DNA of 5,209 nucleotides from an uncultured Muribaculaceae bacterium (GTDB taxonomy: Bacteria > Bacteroidota > Bacteroidia > Bacteroidales > Muribaculaceae), in assembly GCA_910578805.1 (NCBI GenBank), contig CAJTRS010000046.1, positions 1 to 5,209 on the forward strand, read 5' to 3'. Both the position numbers and the translations under genes were made by a program. Positions 1-5,209 of this stretch are shown here, piece by piece. The number at the start of each line of letters is the position of its first letter. Position 1 is the first letter of the stretch. The notes below the pieces were generated by a model that saw only the letters and a list, made by a program, of their open reading frames with translations, was not told the DNA's origin and made no database searches.

Positions 1-47
1 AGGTAAGTCCTTGACATGTCTTAAAAAATACCTACTTCATCGGATAA
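1..47. other. AT-rich junction beyond the truncated terminase gene
   Basis: This stretch is markedly richer in A and T than the GC-rich coding DNA beginning at 48. Read on the minus strand it continues past the terminase stop and closes in all three frames, so no frameshift here would restore the rest of the terminase. It holds a perfect 8-bp palindrome GACATGTC (13-20), short inverted arms AGGTA (1-5) and TACCT (29-33), and an A run (23-28). It may be the end of a mobile element, an attachment or recombination junction, or ordinary intergenic DNA. The window ends too soon to decide. Confidence 0.4.
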
Positions 48-56
48 TTACGATGA
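37..56 (-). repeat. 6-bp inverted repeat across the terminase stop codon
   Basis: The arms TCATCG (37-42) and CGATGA (51-56) are perfect complements separated by 8 bases that contain the stop codon at 48-50. On the minus strand a T6 run follows about 9 bases after the second arm. The layout is loosely terminator-like, but the stem is short and the spacing to the T run is long. It also coincides with the point where the terminase homology ends, so it could mark a recombination point. An arm this short can arise by chance. Confidence 0.3.
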
Positions 57-821
57 TACGGCGCGTATAAAATCGGCCGGCGCCATGGTGTCGGAATCCT
101 TCCAGAAAGCCACTTCGCTCAGATGCACCATAGAGCAGTCCAGTCCGCGCGCCGCCTCCTGCGAATAACTCGACGCCACCGTCACACAGCAGCCTCGTCC
201 GGCGATCTCGCGCGAATTGGAAGCACCGGCCACAGCCATGAACTTAGGGGGCGTATCCTCGGGCCACAGTTCGGGCGGATAGTCATCGAGCATGCGCGCA
301 TACATGCGGCGGATCACAGCCGCCGTTGACTGCACATGGGCACACACGAGCGAATGCCAGTTGGTGCGGTGGAGTATCTGTATCCATGCGAAATACATCT
401 GCACCAGAGTGCTGCCTCCCCACTGGCGGGCTTTAAGCATAATGAGCCTCAGCGGCACTCCGGCCAGACGCCGCTCCTCGAGTTGAGCCGTCAGACGCCG
501 CTGCGGAGCATTGAGCACAAATGGCACACGCCTGCCGGTAAGTTTATGGCGTATCCTGACACAGGTGGCGCACCAGTACTCGAAGTCATGCTTATGACGC
601 AGTTTCCTGTAGCCCACCTGATCGGCAAGCAGGGCATATGCCGGATCGGCCGGCATGCTTTCGGGAAGCCACACCTTGTCCTGTTCCCATGGCACCGTCA
701 CCTCCACCCTTCGTCCGCATGCCCCGAGTCCGGAAACAGGATCGTAGTCCACACGCAGAGCCGCATTGCGCCTCAGATTCTCGGCTATCATGCCTGCTAT
801 ATCCATGCTCTCCTCCTTCAT
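48..821 (-). CDS. Truncated terminase large subunit (ATPase domain only)
   Basis: The 257-residue product resembles the N-terminal motor domain of phage terminase large subunits, which use ATP to pump DNA into the procapsid. An adenine-motif-like segment lies near N104-A-P-Q107. A variant Walker A, ARQWGGST, is at residues 131-138, followed by a hydrophobic helix. ARGLD is at 224-228, and the Walker B strand MVHLSE is at 231-236, with E236 as the likely catalytic glutamate. Walker B has Ser where Asp is usual, a form I recall from several terminase lineages (HLSEVAFW-like). Family members are usually about 450-600 residues. Here the protein ends about 20 residues after Walker B, losing motif C and the RNase H-like nuclease. 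The start at 821 overlaps the upstream stop as ATGA. A second Met at residue 6 (804-806) sits just behind a strong Shine-Dalgarno-like sequence and is a credible true start. Packaging activity is unlikely unless a separate downstream ORF supplies the nuclease. The terminase call is strong; whether it is still functional is uncertain. Confidence 0.75.
   Translation of the reverse strand: MKEESMDIAGMIAENLRRNAALRVDYDPVSGLGACGRRVEVTVPWEQDKVWLPESMPADPAYALLADQVGYRKLRHKHDFEYWCATCVRIRHKLTGRRVPFVLNAPQRRLTAQLEERRLAGVPLRLIMLKARQWGGSTLVQMYFAWIQILHRTNWHSLVCAHVQSTAAVIRRMYARMLDDYPPELWPEDTPPKFMAVAGASNSREIAGRGCCVTVASSYSQEAARGLDCSMVHLSEVAFWKDSDTMAPADFIRAVSS
812..818 (-). promoter_or_regulatory. Shine-Dalgarno-like AAGGAGG inside the 5' end of the terminase gene
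   Basis: On the minus strand AAGGAGG lies just after the first ATG (821-819) and ends 5 bases before the second in-frame ATG (806-804), an ideal spacing. If used, translation would begin at MDIAG and the first five residues would be untranslated leader. Bacteroidota genes rarely rely on this signal, so its perfection here may reflect a phage gene keeping its own ribosome binding site. It could also be a chance result of Lys-Glu-Glu codons. Confidence 0.45.
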
Positions 822-3289
822 CGTGTAAACTTAAGGTTAATGTATCTGATGCAGAAATCACCGGAAGTCTCGCCCGACACCTCCACCGCGACATATCTCA
901 TAACCGGAGCGATGATCCGTACCGCGACCGGCGACTGCAACACGCCCTCGACGGCCGCCGACATAAGCACCGCGCCACCGAGCGCATAATCGCCGTTATG
1001 TCCCGTCACCCTCATGTGACCGGAAAAATACGAGGCCGTGACACCGATCTCCACTGCCGCCACCCTTAGCCGGCCATGCACAGCCACATTCCCCTGCCAC
1101 GCCACAGGGCGCACATCTTCCGTGACATCGCAAGGCTCCAACACACAGGTGCCTGTGTCAAATATCAGTTTGGTACCCACACTATGGACCGTTTCCGCAC
1201 ACACCGGCGTAAGCACCCTGCACATAGAGCCGGAATCGGGATTGTAAAGGTCGGTATTGCCACGTCTGTCAAGCAGCCAAAGCCGGCTGCGGCAATAATC
1301 CCAGCCCAACCCCGCCGCATCGAGACCGTCAAGCAACGTGACGGCCCGGGTTCCCGACAGTTTTACAAGAGAGCCGCCTGACAGCATCATGGCGCCTATA
1401 GGCGTATCGGCCACACAGCGGTCCGATGTCACTCCTCGCACATCGACACACGAAGCCGACATAAGCCGCCGGCATGAATCAAGAGTGATATTGTAAACAC
1501 CGTCGGCACAGAAAGCGTAGATACGGCCGCGCGACGAATTCCATGACGACCGCGAGCCGCAGGCCGGCAATAAGGCTGCCACCGGCGAATGCGAACACCG
1601 CAACGATGACACAGGCTGCAACGGCGCGTCAAGAGAAGCCGACATCAGAAGCCCCGTATGTTGCCGGCCATAGAGAGGCGACACATCGGGCACGGCACCG
1701 CTCCACTCTTCAAGCGCCACCGAATCCAGACTGTCACCGATCCATACCGCCATACCTGCCCCGGGAAGCGATTGTAACGGCAACGATGCCCGCCTCACCC
1801 TGCCCGACACGCTATCGGTCACATACACCTCCATATTTACAGCCTGACTATGCGGATAGGATACCATGGGACCAAGCGACGCAGGCATATCGGTGTAACC
1901 GCCGAAACTCCCGGTCACAGTATCGCCCGTCCTCATGGTCACCCGCACTACCGCCTTCCATGCCGTATCGTAAAAACCCGACGCCATTTCAGTGATTGAA
2001 TATCCGGCCGAATAGATAGGCGTGACATCGCCCCATACCACGGCATCACCGTCGGCACAGACAGCCGCAGCCGTGAATGAATGTGGAGTCATAAACTCCC
2101 AAACGCTGGAAGCCACCGGATATGCTCGCGAGGCTATCTGCCGGCCTAAAATGGCTGACTGAGACGAAGCGGTGGCTCCGGCAGGGCATATGACCGTATG
2201 CACACCGGCACTGAACGGAGCATCGATGCGCAGAGCGGCAATCTCTATGGACTCCCCGCAATCGATAGCTTTCGGTATGATGCGTGAATAGTAGGACTGC
2301 GGCCTGTCGGCGCCCGGCATAAGCACCGATACGGCAGCCTGAGGCGAACCCACCCGCGAGAACCGGCAAGACACCATGCCGTCAAAATCCACAGGGTGAA
2401 ACTGTGGCGACACACTCACTTCGATCCGCGCCGCCACACTGCTCCACAGCCCGAAGCCATCATCGTCAGGCAACACCACCTCCACGCGGAAAGTCTCGGC
2501 CTCGATCCTCATCGACGGAACAGACAGTGTGGAATCGGCATAGGTGAATCCCGACACCATAGGTTCACGGCATTGCCACCGGCAAGGCGCCACCAGCACC
2601 GGTGCCGAGGTGTATAGCAACTCTCCGCTATCGGAATATATGCGGTAACGTACCAGAACAGGCTGAATCCACAACCCGGCCTCGGAGGTAGCTGCCACAA
2701 GGCGATCGTAGCTTTCGAGCACAACGCCGGTAAATGACTTCAATTCACTGTCAGGCACCGAATATGACCCTGCACTTTGCCCCACATGCCTGAGAGTCAC
2801 CGCACCCGTCGCTTCCCACACTGATCCGCACCCGAGCGCCCTGACCGCCACGGGAGGAGGCTCCGGAATGCGGTCGGCCACATGCCACACACCCGCCTCC
2901 TCATCATAATCCACCCTGACCATGCCCCGCGGCGTAGCCACTAAAAATCCCTCCCGTCGTGCCAAAGCACAACTGACCGCTCCGTCCACACGCCCTATGT
3001 CGGCGAAATCACCGTCACGGCCGGCCACAAGCACCGAAACGTCCGGAGTGTCCGAAGCTTCACAATAAAGCATTGTGACACTACCGTCTATATGACAATA
3101 TTGCGCCAGCGGACGCAGCGAACGTCCGTGTGTCACACACAACTGCGGCGCAAGTCGCATCACCCCGTCAGGCTCCGCACACAGATTATCACAACGGCCC
3201 ACATGACCGCCCTCCGCAGTTTCGCCGAGTACCAACGGCATCACCACGACACCACGATTACCTCTTGCCGATTTATTCCTGCCCTTCAT
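818..3289 (-). CDS. Large beta-rich phage virion-like protein, possibly head-tail or DNA-stabilisation type
   Basis: I do not recognise a named family. The 823-residue product has no signal peptide (the N-terminus is basic, MKGRNKSARG) and no convincing membrane segment. It is rich in Val, Ser, Gly and Ala in short alternating strands, typical of an all-beta structural protein. Residues about 589-720 contain repeated propeller-like units (RIYAFCADGVYNI, GGSLVKLSGTRAV, RLWLLDRRGNTDLYN, KLIFDTGTCVLEP). The last 100 residues carry WQGN, then a strand-rich stretch ending APVMRYVAVEVSGE...IRYINL. This is reminiscent of the C-termini of phage proteins that report head-tail closure or tail-hub function, such as P22 gp10-like stabilisation proteins; that is my inference from the pattern, not a match. 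About 25 cysteines are scattered through it. It overlaps the terminase gene by ATGA, implying one transcript and coupled translation. The start at 3289 is the first ATG; M17 is an alternative. It appears intact. Confidence 0.6.
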   Translation of the reverse strand: MKGRNKSARGNRGVVVMPLVLGETAEGGHVGRCDNLCAEPDGVMRLAPQLCVTHGRSLRPLAQYCHIDGSVTMLYCEASDTPDVSVLVAGRDGDFADIGRVDGAVSCALARREGFLVATPRGMVRVDYDEEAGVWHVADRIPEPPPVAVRALGCGSVWEATGAVTLRHVGQSAGSYSVPDSELKSFTGVVLESYDRLVAATSEAGLWIQPVLVRYRIYSDSGELLYTSAPVLVAPCRWQCREPMVSGFTYADSTLSVPSMRIEAETFRVEVVLPDDDGFGLWSSVAARIEVSVSPQFHPVDFDGMVSCRFSRVGSPQAAVSVLMPGADRPQSYYSRIIPKAIDCGESIEIAALRIDAPFSAGVHTVICPAGATASSQSAILGRQIASRAYPVASSVWEFMTPHSFTAAAVCADGDAVVWGDVTPIYSAGYSITEMASGFYDTAWKAVVRVTMRTGDTVTGSFGGYTDMPASLGPMVSYPHSQAVNMEVYVTDSVSGRVRRASLPLQSLPGAGMAVWIGDSLDSVALEEWSGAVPDVSPLYGRQHTGLLMSASLDAPLQPVSSLRCSHSPVAALLPACGSRSSWNSSRGRIYAFCADGVYNITLDSCRRLMSASCVDVRGVTSDRCVADTPIGAMMLSGGSLVKLSGTRAVTLLDGLDAAGLGWDYCRSRLWLLDRRGNTDLYNPDSGSMCRVLTPVCAETVHSVGTKLIFDTGTCVLEPCDVTEDVRPVAWQGNVAVHGRLRVAAVEIGVTASYFSGHMRVTGHNGDYALGGAVLMSAAVEGVLQSPVAVRIIAPVMRYVAVEVSGETSGDFCIRYINLKFTR

Positions 3290-3335
3290 AAGTATGACTG
3301 ATAAAGATTAATTAATTCCATCGATTATTTCCGCA

Positions 3336-3343
3336 CAAAATTA
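3336..3343 (-). promoter_or_regulatory. Candidate -7 promoter element for the phage-like gene pair
   Basis: On the minus strand the bases read TAATTTTG, a perfect match to the Bacteroidota -7 consensus TAnnTTTG, about 46 bases before the ATG at 3289. A TTTG that could serve as the -33 element lies at 3370-3373, but the 26-base spacer is longer than the usual 19-21 or so. Transcription would begin near 3330, giving a leader of about 40 bases. This is the only good candidate for leftward transcription in the divergent region. Confidence 0.45.
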
Positions 3344-3371
3344 ACCGCCACCCCGCACCATCTCCACGCCA

Positions 3372-3396
3372 AATCCCGCATTCATTCACCGGGATT
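3372..3396. repeat. 7-bp inverted repeat in the divergent intergenic region
   Basis: The arms AATCCCG (3372-3378) and CGGGATT (3390-3396) are perfect complements separated by 11 bases. The repeat lies just upstream of the leftward -7 element, overlapping the place of its -33 element, and about 80 bases upstream of the serpin promoter. That location and the roughly two-turn spacing of the half-sites (18 bases start to start) suit a dimeric regulator. It could also be a chance repeat. Apart from this and the promoter elements I see nothing else in 3290-3529; no reading frame there looks like a gene. Confidence 0.35.
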
Positions 3397-3474
3397 CGTC
3401 ACTACCCGCGCACACATCTGTCATTATTTCACAAAAACCAACAAATTATCTCCCAAAACACTGCATACTATTAA

Positions 3475-3490
3475 TATATTTGTATATTTG
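3475..3490 (+). promoter_or_regulatory. Tandem duplicated -7 promoter box for the serpin gene
   Basis: TATATTTG occurs twice back to back (3475-3482 and 3483-3490). Each copy is a perfect TAnnTTTG -7 element. The downstream copy would start transcription near 3497, leaving a leader of about 33 bases before the ATG at 3530. No TTTG -33 element is present at the expected distance from either copy, so the promoter may be weak, activator-dependent or read by an alternative sigma factor. The leader is A-rich with no Shine-Dalgarno sequence, as is normal in Bacteroidota. Confidence 0.6.
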
Positions 3491-3529
3491 CAAAAATCAA
3501 TACCATATCCTCAATAAAACCAATCCATC

Positions 3530-4783
3530 ATGAAACATTTAAGTTACATTGCAGTGGTGGCCGCACTGTGTTCGGCAAGCTGCTCTTCAGACGAACAGGC
3601 TCCGGAAAGTCCCGACGCAGGCTTCACCAAGCCACGCATAGAAGTGCAACTGAATGCGGAAGAAAAATCGGCTATTGCAAACACCAACGAATTCGGATTG
3701 AGAATATTTGAGAAAGCATGTGAAGGCGCAGGCGAACAAAATGTATTCATGTCACCGATTTCATCGGCAATAAACCTGGCCATAATGGCCAACGGCGCCG
3801 GAGGCAATACCCGGACGGAGATACTTTCCGCATTATGCCCCGACGTCACACCGGCATCAGCCGGCAACATCACAACCGCCATGTCGAAACTACTCACAGC
3901 GCTGCCGGCAACCGATCCTACAGCCACAATGCATATGGCCACCTCGCTGTGGATATCAAGCGGTACACCCGTGGGCAAAACATTTGCCGACATGTGCGCC
4001 GACAGTTACGGAGCCGACATATACCGGTTCAATCCCGAGTCAAATTCACTTGCCGGAGACATCAATTCATGGTGCACATCAAAAACCGGCGGTATGATAA
4101 CGAGCCTTGCCGGAGATTCCGAAATATCCGGATCGGCGGTCAATCTGCTCAACGCAGTGGTGTTCAACGGCAAATGGAATCACAAGTTCAACACTGACAA
4201 CACATCAAACGCCACATTCCATGCCACCGACGGCACAAAATACAAAGTGCCCATGATGCGCGACATCGAATCGTATTCACTGGCTAAAAACGACAAGGCG
4301 TCAATGCTCACAAAAAGTTTCGGCAACCATGCCTATCAGATAGGCTTCCTGTTACCGCACGAAAGTGTAAGCATTGGGGAAGCCATCGGTTCGGTAACAG
4401 GCGAATCATGGCAACAACTCCTGGACTCCCGGAAAAGTTATGATGTGACCCTCCATGTGCCCAGACTGAAAATAGACTGCGAATTTGACATGACAAACTA
4501 CTACAAAGCCATTGGTATCAACGAGGCCATGACCCCGGAAGCCGATTTTTCAGGCATATCTTCCGGACTGTTCCTCGGACTGTCGAAACAGAAATCCGTA
4601 TTTGAAATGGACGAGAGTGGCGCCAAAGCGGCGTCGGTGCAAGTTGACGGATTCTGGCTGACCGACCCGGGACCTAACTTCGGAGAAATGACCGATTTCA
4701 TACTTGACCGTCCGTTTGCGTTCGTAATCTTCGAGACCTCCACCCGCGCCATAGTCTTTGCAGGCAAAGTCGAGCGCTTCTGA
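3530..4783 (+). CDS. Lipoprotein serpin (serine protease inhibitor family protein)
   Basis: Serpins trap target proteases by a suicide mechanism in which the cleaved reactive-centre loop inserts into beta-sheet A. The 417-residue length suits a full serpin fold plus leader. Residues 1-17 form a signal peptide with hydrophobic core (YIAVVAALC) followed by Cys18, which fits a loose lipobox. The next residues SSDEQ are acidic, resembling Bacteroidota surface-export signals, so the protein probably sits on the outer membrane, perhaps facing outward. Serpin signatures in order: NVFMSPISSAINLA (71-84) and NGAGGNT (88-94); NAVVFNGKW (208-216); PMM (241-243); hinge ESGAKAASV (362-370); DRPFAF (393-398); and the terminal strand AIVFAGKV (407-414). 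The small hinge residues are compatible with loop insertion and inhibition, although P14 is Ala and P8 is Gln instead of the usual Thr or Ser. Counting 17 residues from E362 puts P1 near Thr378, with the bulky FWL just before it, but the loop is longer than usual so P1 is uncertain. The gene has its own promoter and terminator-like stem. Its natural target is unknown; gut host proteases or proteases of competing bacteria are possible. Confidence 0.93.
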   Translation: MKHLSYIAVVAALCSASCSSDEQAPESPDAGFTKPRIEVQLNAEEKSAIANTNEFGLRIFEKACEGAGEQNVFMSPISSAINLAIMANGAGGNTRTEILSALCPDVTPASAGNITTAMSKLLTALPATDPTATMHMATSLWISSGTPVGKTFADMCADSYGADIYRFNPESNSLAGDINSWCTSKTGGMITSLAGDSEISGSAVNLLNAVVFNGKWNHKFNTDNTSNATFHATDGTKYKVPMMRDIESYSLAKNDKASMLTKSFGNHAYQIGFLLPHESVSIGEAIGSVTGESWQQLLDSRKSYDVTLHVPRLKIDCEFDMTNYYKAIGINEAMTPEADFSGISSGLFLGLSKQKSVFEMDESGAKAASVQVDGFWLTDPGPNFGEMTDFILDRPFAFVIFETSTRAIVFAGKVERF

Positions 4784-4793
4784 GCCGCTCGAC
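4769..4793 (+). other. Hairpin across the serpin stop codon
   Basis: GTCGAGCG (4769-4776) pairs perfectly with CGCTCGAC (4786-4793), leaving a 9-base loop that contains the TGA stop (4781-4783). In the mRNA this GC-rich 8-bp stem could protect the 3' end or slow ribosomes near termination. It is not followed by a T run, so it is not itself an intrinsic terminator. Part of the left arm encodes Val-Glu-Arg, so codon constraints could explain some of it. Confidence 0.4.
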
Positions 4794-4815
4794 CCTACCG
4801 GATAGTCGGAATAAA

Positions 4816-4853
4816 AATTAGAGAGGCTGTGCTTTGGCACAGCCTCTCTAATT
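4816..4853 (+). terminator. Perfect 17-bp stem-loop after the serpin gene
   Basis: AATTAGAGAGGCTGTGC (4816-4832) and its exact complement (4837-4853) flank a TTTG tetraloop. The stem starts 32 bases after the serpin stop and lies well before the metG promoter, so it is the natural 3' end of the serpin transcript. There is no T run directly after it on the plus strand. On the minus strand the stem is followed by TTTTTAT-type sequence, so as an intrinsic terminator it works better leftward. From memory, stems with a GAGGCTGTG core recur in many Bacteroidales genomes at gene ends; I could not check this. Confidence 0.7.
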
Positions 4854-4951
4854 CCATAGATTTTGCGCGGTTTCAACTGCCGGTAACATTGCCGTCCATA
4901 AAAATCAATGATTTCCGAGGGTTAAATGGTGGAAATTCGGGAGTATTGCAC

Positions 4952-4959
4952 TAAATTTG
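4952..4959 (+). promoter_or_regulatory. Candidate -7 promoter element for metG
   Basis: TAAATTTG matches the Bacteroidota -7 consensus TAnnTTTG perfectly and ends 41 bases before the metG ATG. Transcription would begin near 4966, giving a leader of about 35 bases that is AT-rich and lacks a Shine-Dalgarno sequence. A clear TTTG -33 element is not seen at the usual distance. The position between the serpin terminator and metG supports metG being transcribed from its own promoter. The rest of 4854-4951 shows nothing I can name. Confidence 0.55.
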
Positions 4960-5000
4960 CATTTTGAACATGTAAGCATCAAAACATATCATTGCAATAT

Positions 5001-5209
5001 ATGGAAAAGAACTACAAGAGAACCCTCATTACCACTGCCTTACCTTATGCCAACGGCCCGGTTCACATCGGGCATCTGGCCGGAGTGTATGTACCCGCCG
5101 ACATTTATGCCCGCTACCTGCGCATACAGGGCCGCGACGTGGTGCTCGTGGGCGGCAGCGACGAACACGGTGTGCCCATCACCATCAAAGCTCGTGAAGA
5201 GGGTGTGAC
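5001..5209 (+). CDS. metG: Methionine-tRNA ligase, N-terminal fragment cut by the window edge
   Basis: Translation from the ATG at 5001 stays open to the right edge, giving 69 complete residues and two bases of codon 70. The product starts MEKNYKRTLITTALPYANG and continues with PVHIGHL, so the class I signature HIGH lies at residues 22-25. It is followed by AGVYVPADIYARYLR and the conserved GSDEHG. Together these are the diagnostic start of the Rossmann catalytic domain of methionyl-tRNA synthetase. The enzyme charges tRNA-Met with methionine in the cytoplasm, using ATP, and is essential for both initiation and elongation. The KMSKS loop, anticodon-binding domain and any C-terminal tRNA-binding domain lie outside the window. 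No other start is plausible, since the motif spacing from the N-terminus is normal. Confidence 0.96.
   Translation, partial: MEKNYKRTLITTALPYANGPVHIGHLAGVYVPADIYARYLRIQGRDVVLVGGSDEHGVPITIKAREEGV

Larger units (their letters stand above)
48..3289 (-). mobile_element. Prophage or phage-satellite fragment
   Basis: Two translationally coupled minus-strand genes, a virion-like protein and a terminase ATPase, form a block whose left end breaks inside the terminase and whose right end is the divergent intergenic region before the serpin. No integrase, portal, capsid or att repeat is visible, so the true limits are unknown. The order is also unusual, because a structural-type gene precedes the terminase in the direction of transcription. 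The block may be a decayed prophage, a small satellite, or the edge of a larger element extending left of the window. Confidence 0.45.

Noticed and set aside
11..16. TTGACA resembling a sigma70 -35 box
   Set aside because: Bacteroidota promoters use a different -33/-7 pair, no partner TAnnTTTG lies at the right distance, and no rightward gene follows.
336..989. 217-residue plus-strand open frame opposite the phage-like genes
   Set aside because: It crosses the junction of two well-supported minus-strand genes, has His/Arg/Pro/Thr-rich composition, no recognisable domain and no promoter. It is best read as an antisense shadow.
1543..1995. 150-residue plus-strand open frame inside the large phage-like gene
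   Set aside because: Low-complexity Pro/Arg/Ala/Thr product, no start signal, and complete overlap with an intact 823-codon gene.
2046..2369. 107-residue minus-strand frame within the 823-residue gene
   Set aside because: It lies in another frame of the same strand inside an uninterrupted longer gene, with no domain or start signal.
3308..3315. TTAATTAA palindrome upstream of the phage-like gene
   Set aside because: Short AT-only palindromes are expected by chance in AT-rich intergenic DNA; there is no further support for a regulatory site.
3544..3993. 149-residue minus-strand frame opposite the serpin leader region
   Set aside because: The plus-strand serpin has clear family motifs along its whole length; this is its antisense shadow.
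4550..4876. 108-residue minus-strand frame starting beyond the serpin terminator
   Set aside because: It reads through the perfect stem-loop and antisense to the serpin C-terminus, with no family signature.
4957..5208. 83-residue plus-strand frame overlapping metG
   Set aside because: It is in a different frame from the HIGH-containing reading frame, which is unmistakable.

Overview
The window looks like a gut-type Bacteroidales chromosome, possibly a Muribaculaceae-like genome. The evidence is three perfect matches to the Bacteroidota -7 promoter element TAnnTTTG just upstream of genes, start codons mostly without Shine-Dalgarno sequences, and a serpin with a Bacteroidota-style lipoprotein leader. 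The family-level placement is an inference; the phylum is fairly secure.

Left two thirds (about 48-3289, minus strand): two phage-related genes transcribed leftward and joined by an ATGA overlap. The first (818-3289) encodes an 823-residue, beta-rich, Gly/Ser/Val-rich protein that I cannot name. Its C-terminal half has propeller-like repeats and its tail resembles phage head-tail or DNA-stabilisation proteins. The second (48-821) is the N-terminal ATPase part of a terminase large subunit, with Walker A and Walker B. It stops about 20 residues after Walker B, so motif C and the whole nuclease domain are missing. The GC-rich coding sequence gives way at about position 50 to AT-rich DNA with stops in all three minus frames. 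This looks like a prophage or satellite fragment cut at its left side.

Middle (3290-3529): a divergent intergenic region with a candidate leftward promoter for the phage-like pair, a 7-bp inverted repeat that could be an operator, and a tandem duplicated -7 box for the rightward gene.

Right third: a complete plus-strand gene for a lipoprotein serpin (3530-4783), probably exported to the cell envelope or surface, with an unusually long reactive-centre loop. A small hairpin overlaps its stop codon, and a perfect 17-bp stem (4816-4853) follows as the likely end of the transcript. A new promoter (4952-4959) then drives metG (5001 to the right edge), of which only the first 69 codons are present, including the HIGH motif.

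The three units (phage-like pair, serpin, metG) appear to be transcribed independently. The serpin and metG are probably host genes, and the phage-like pair is the accessory part. No RNA gene, CRISPR array or intact insertion sequence is visible.
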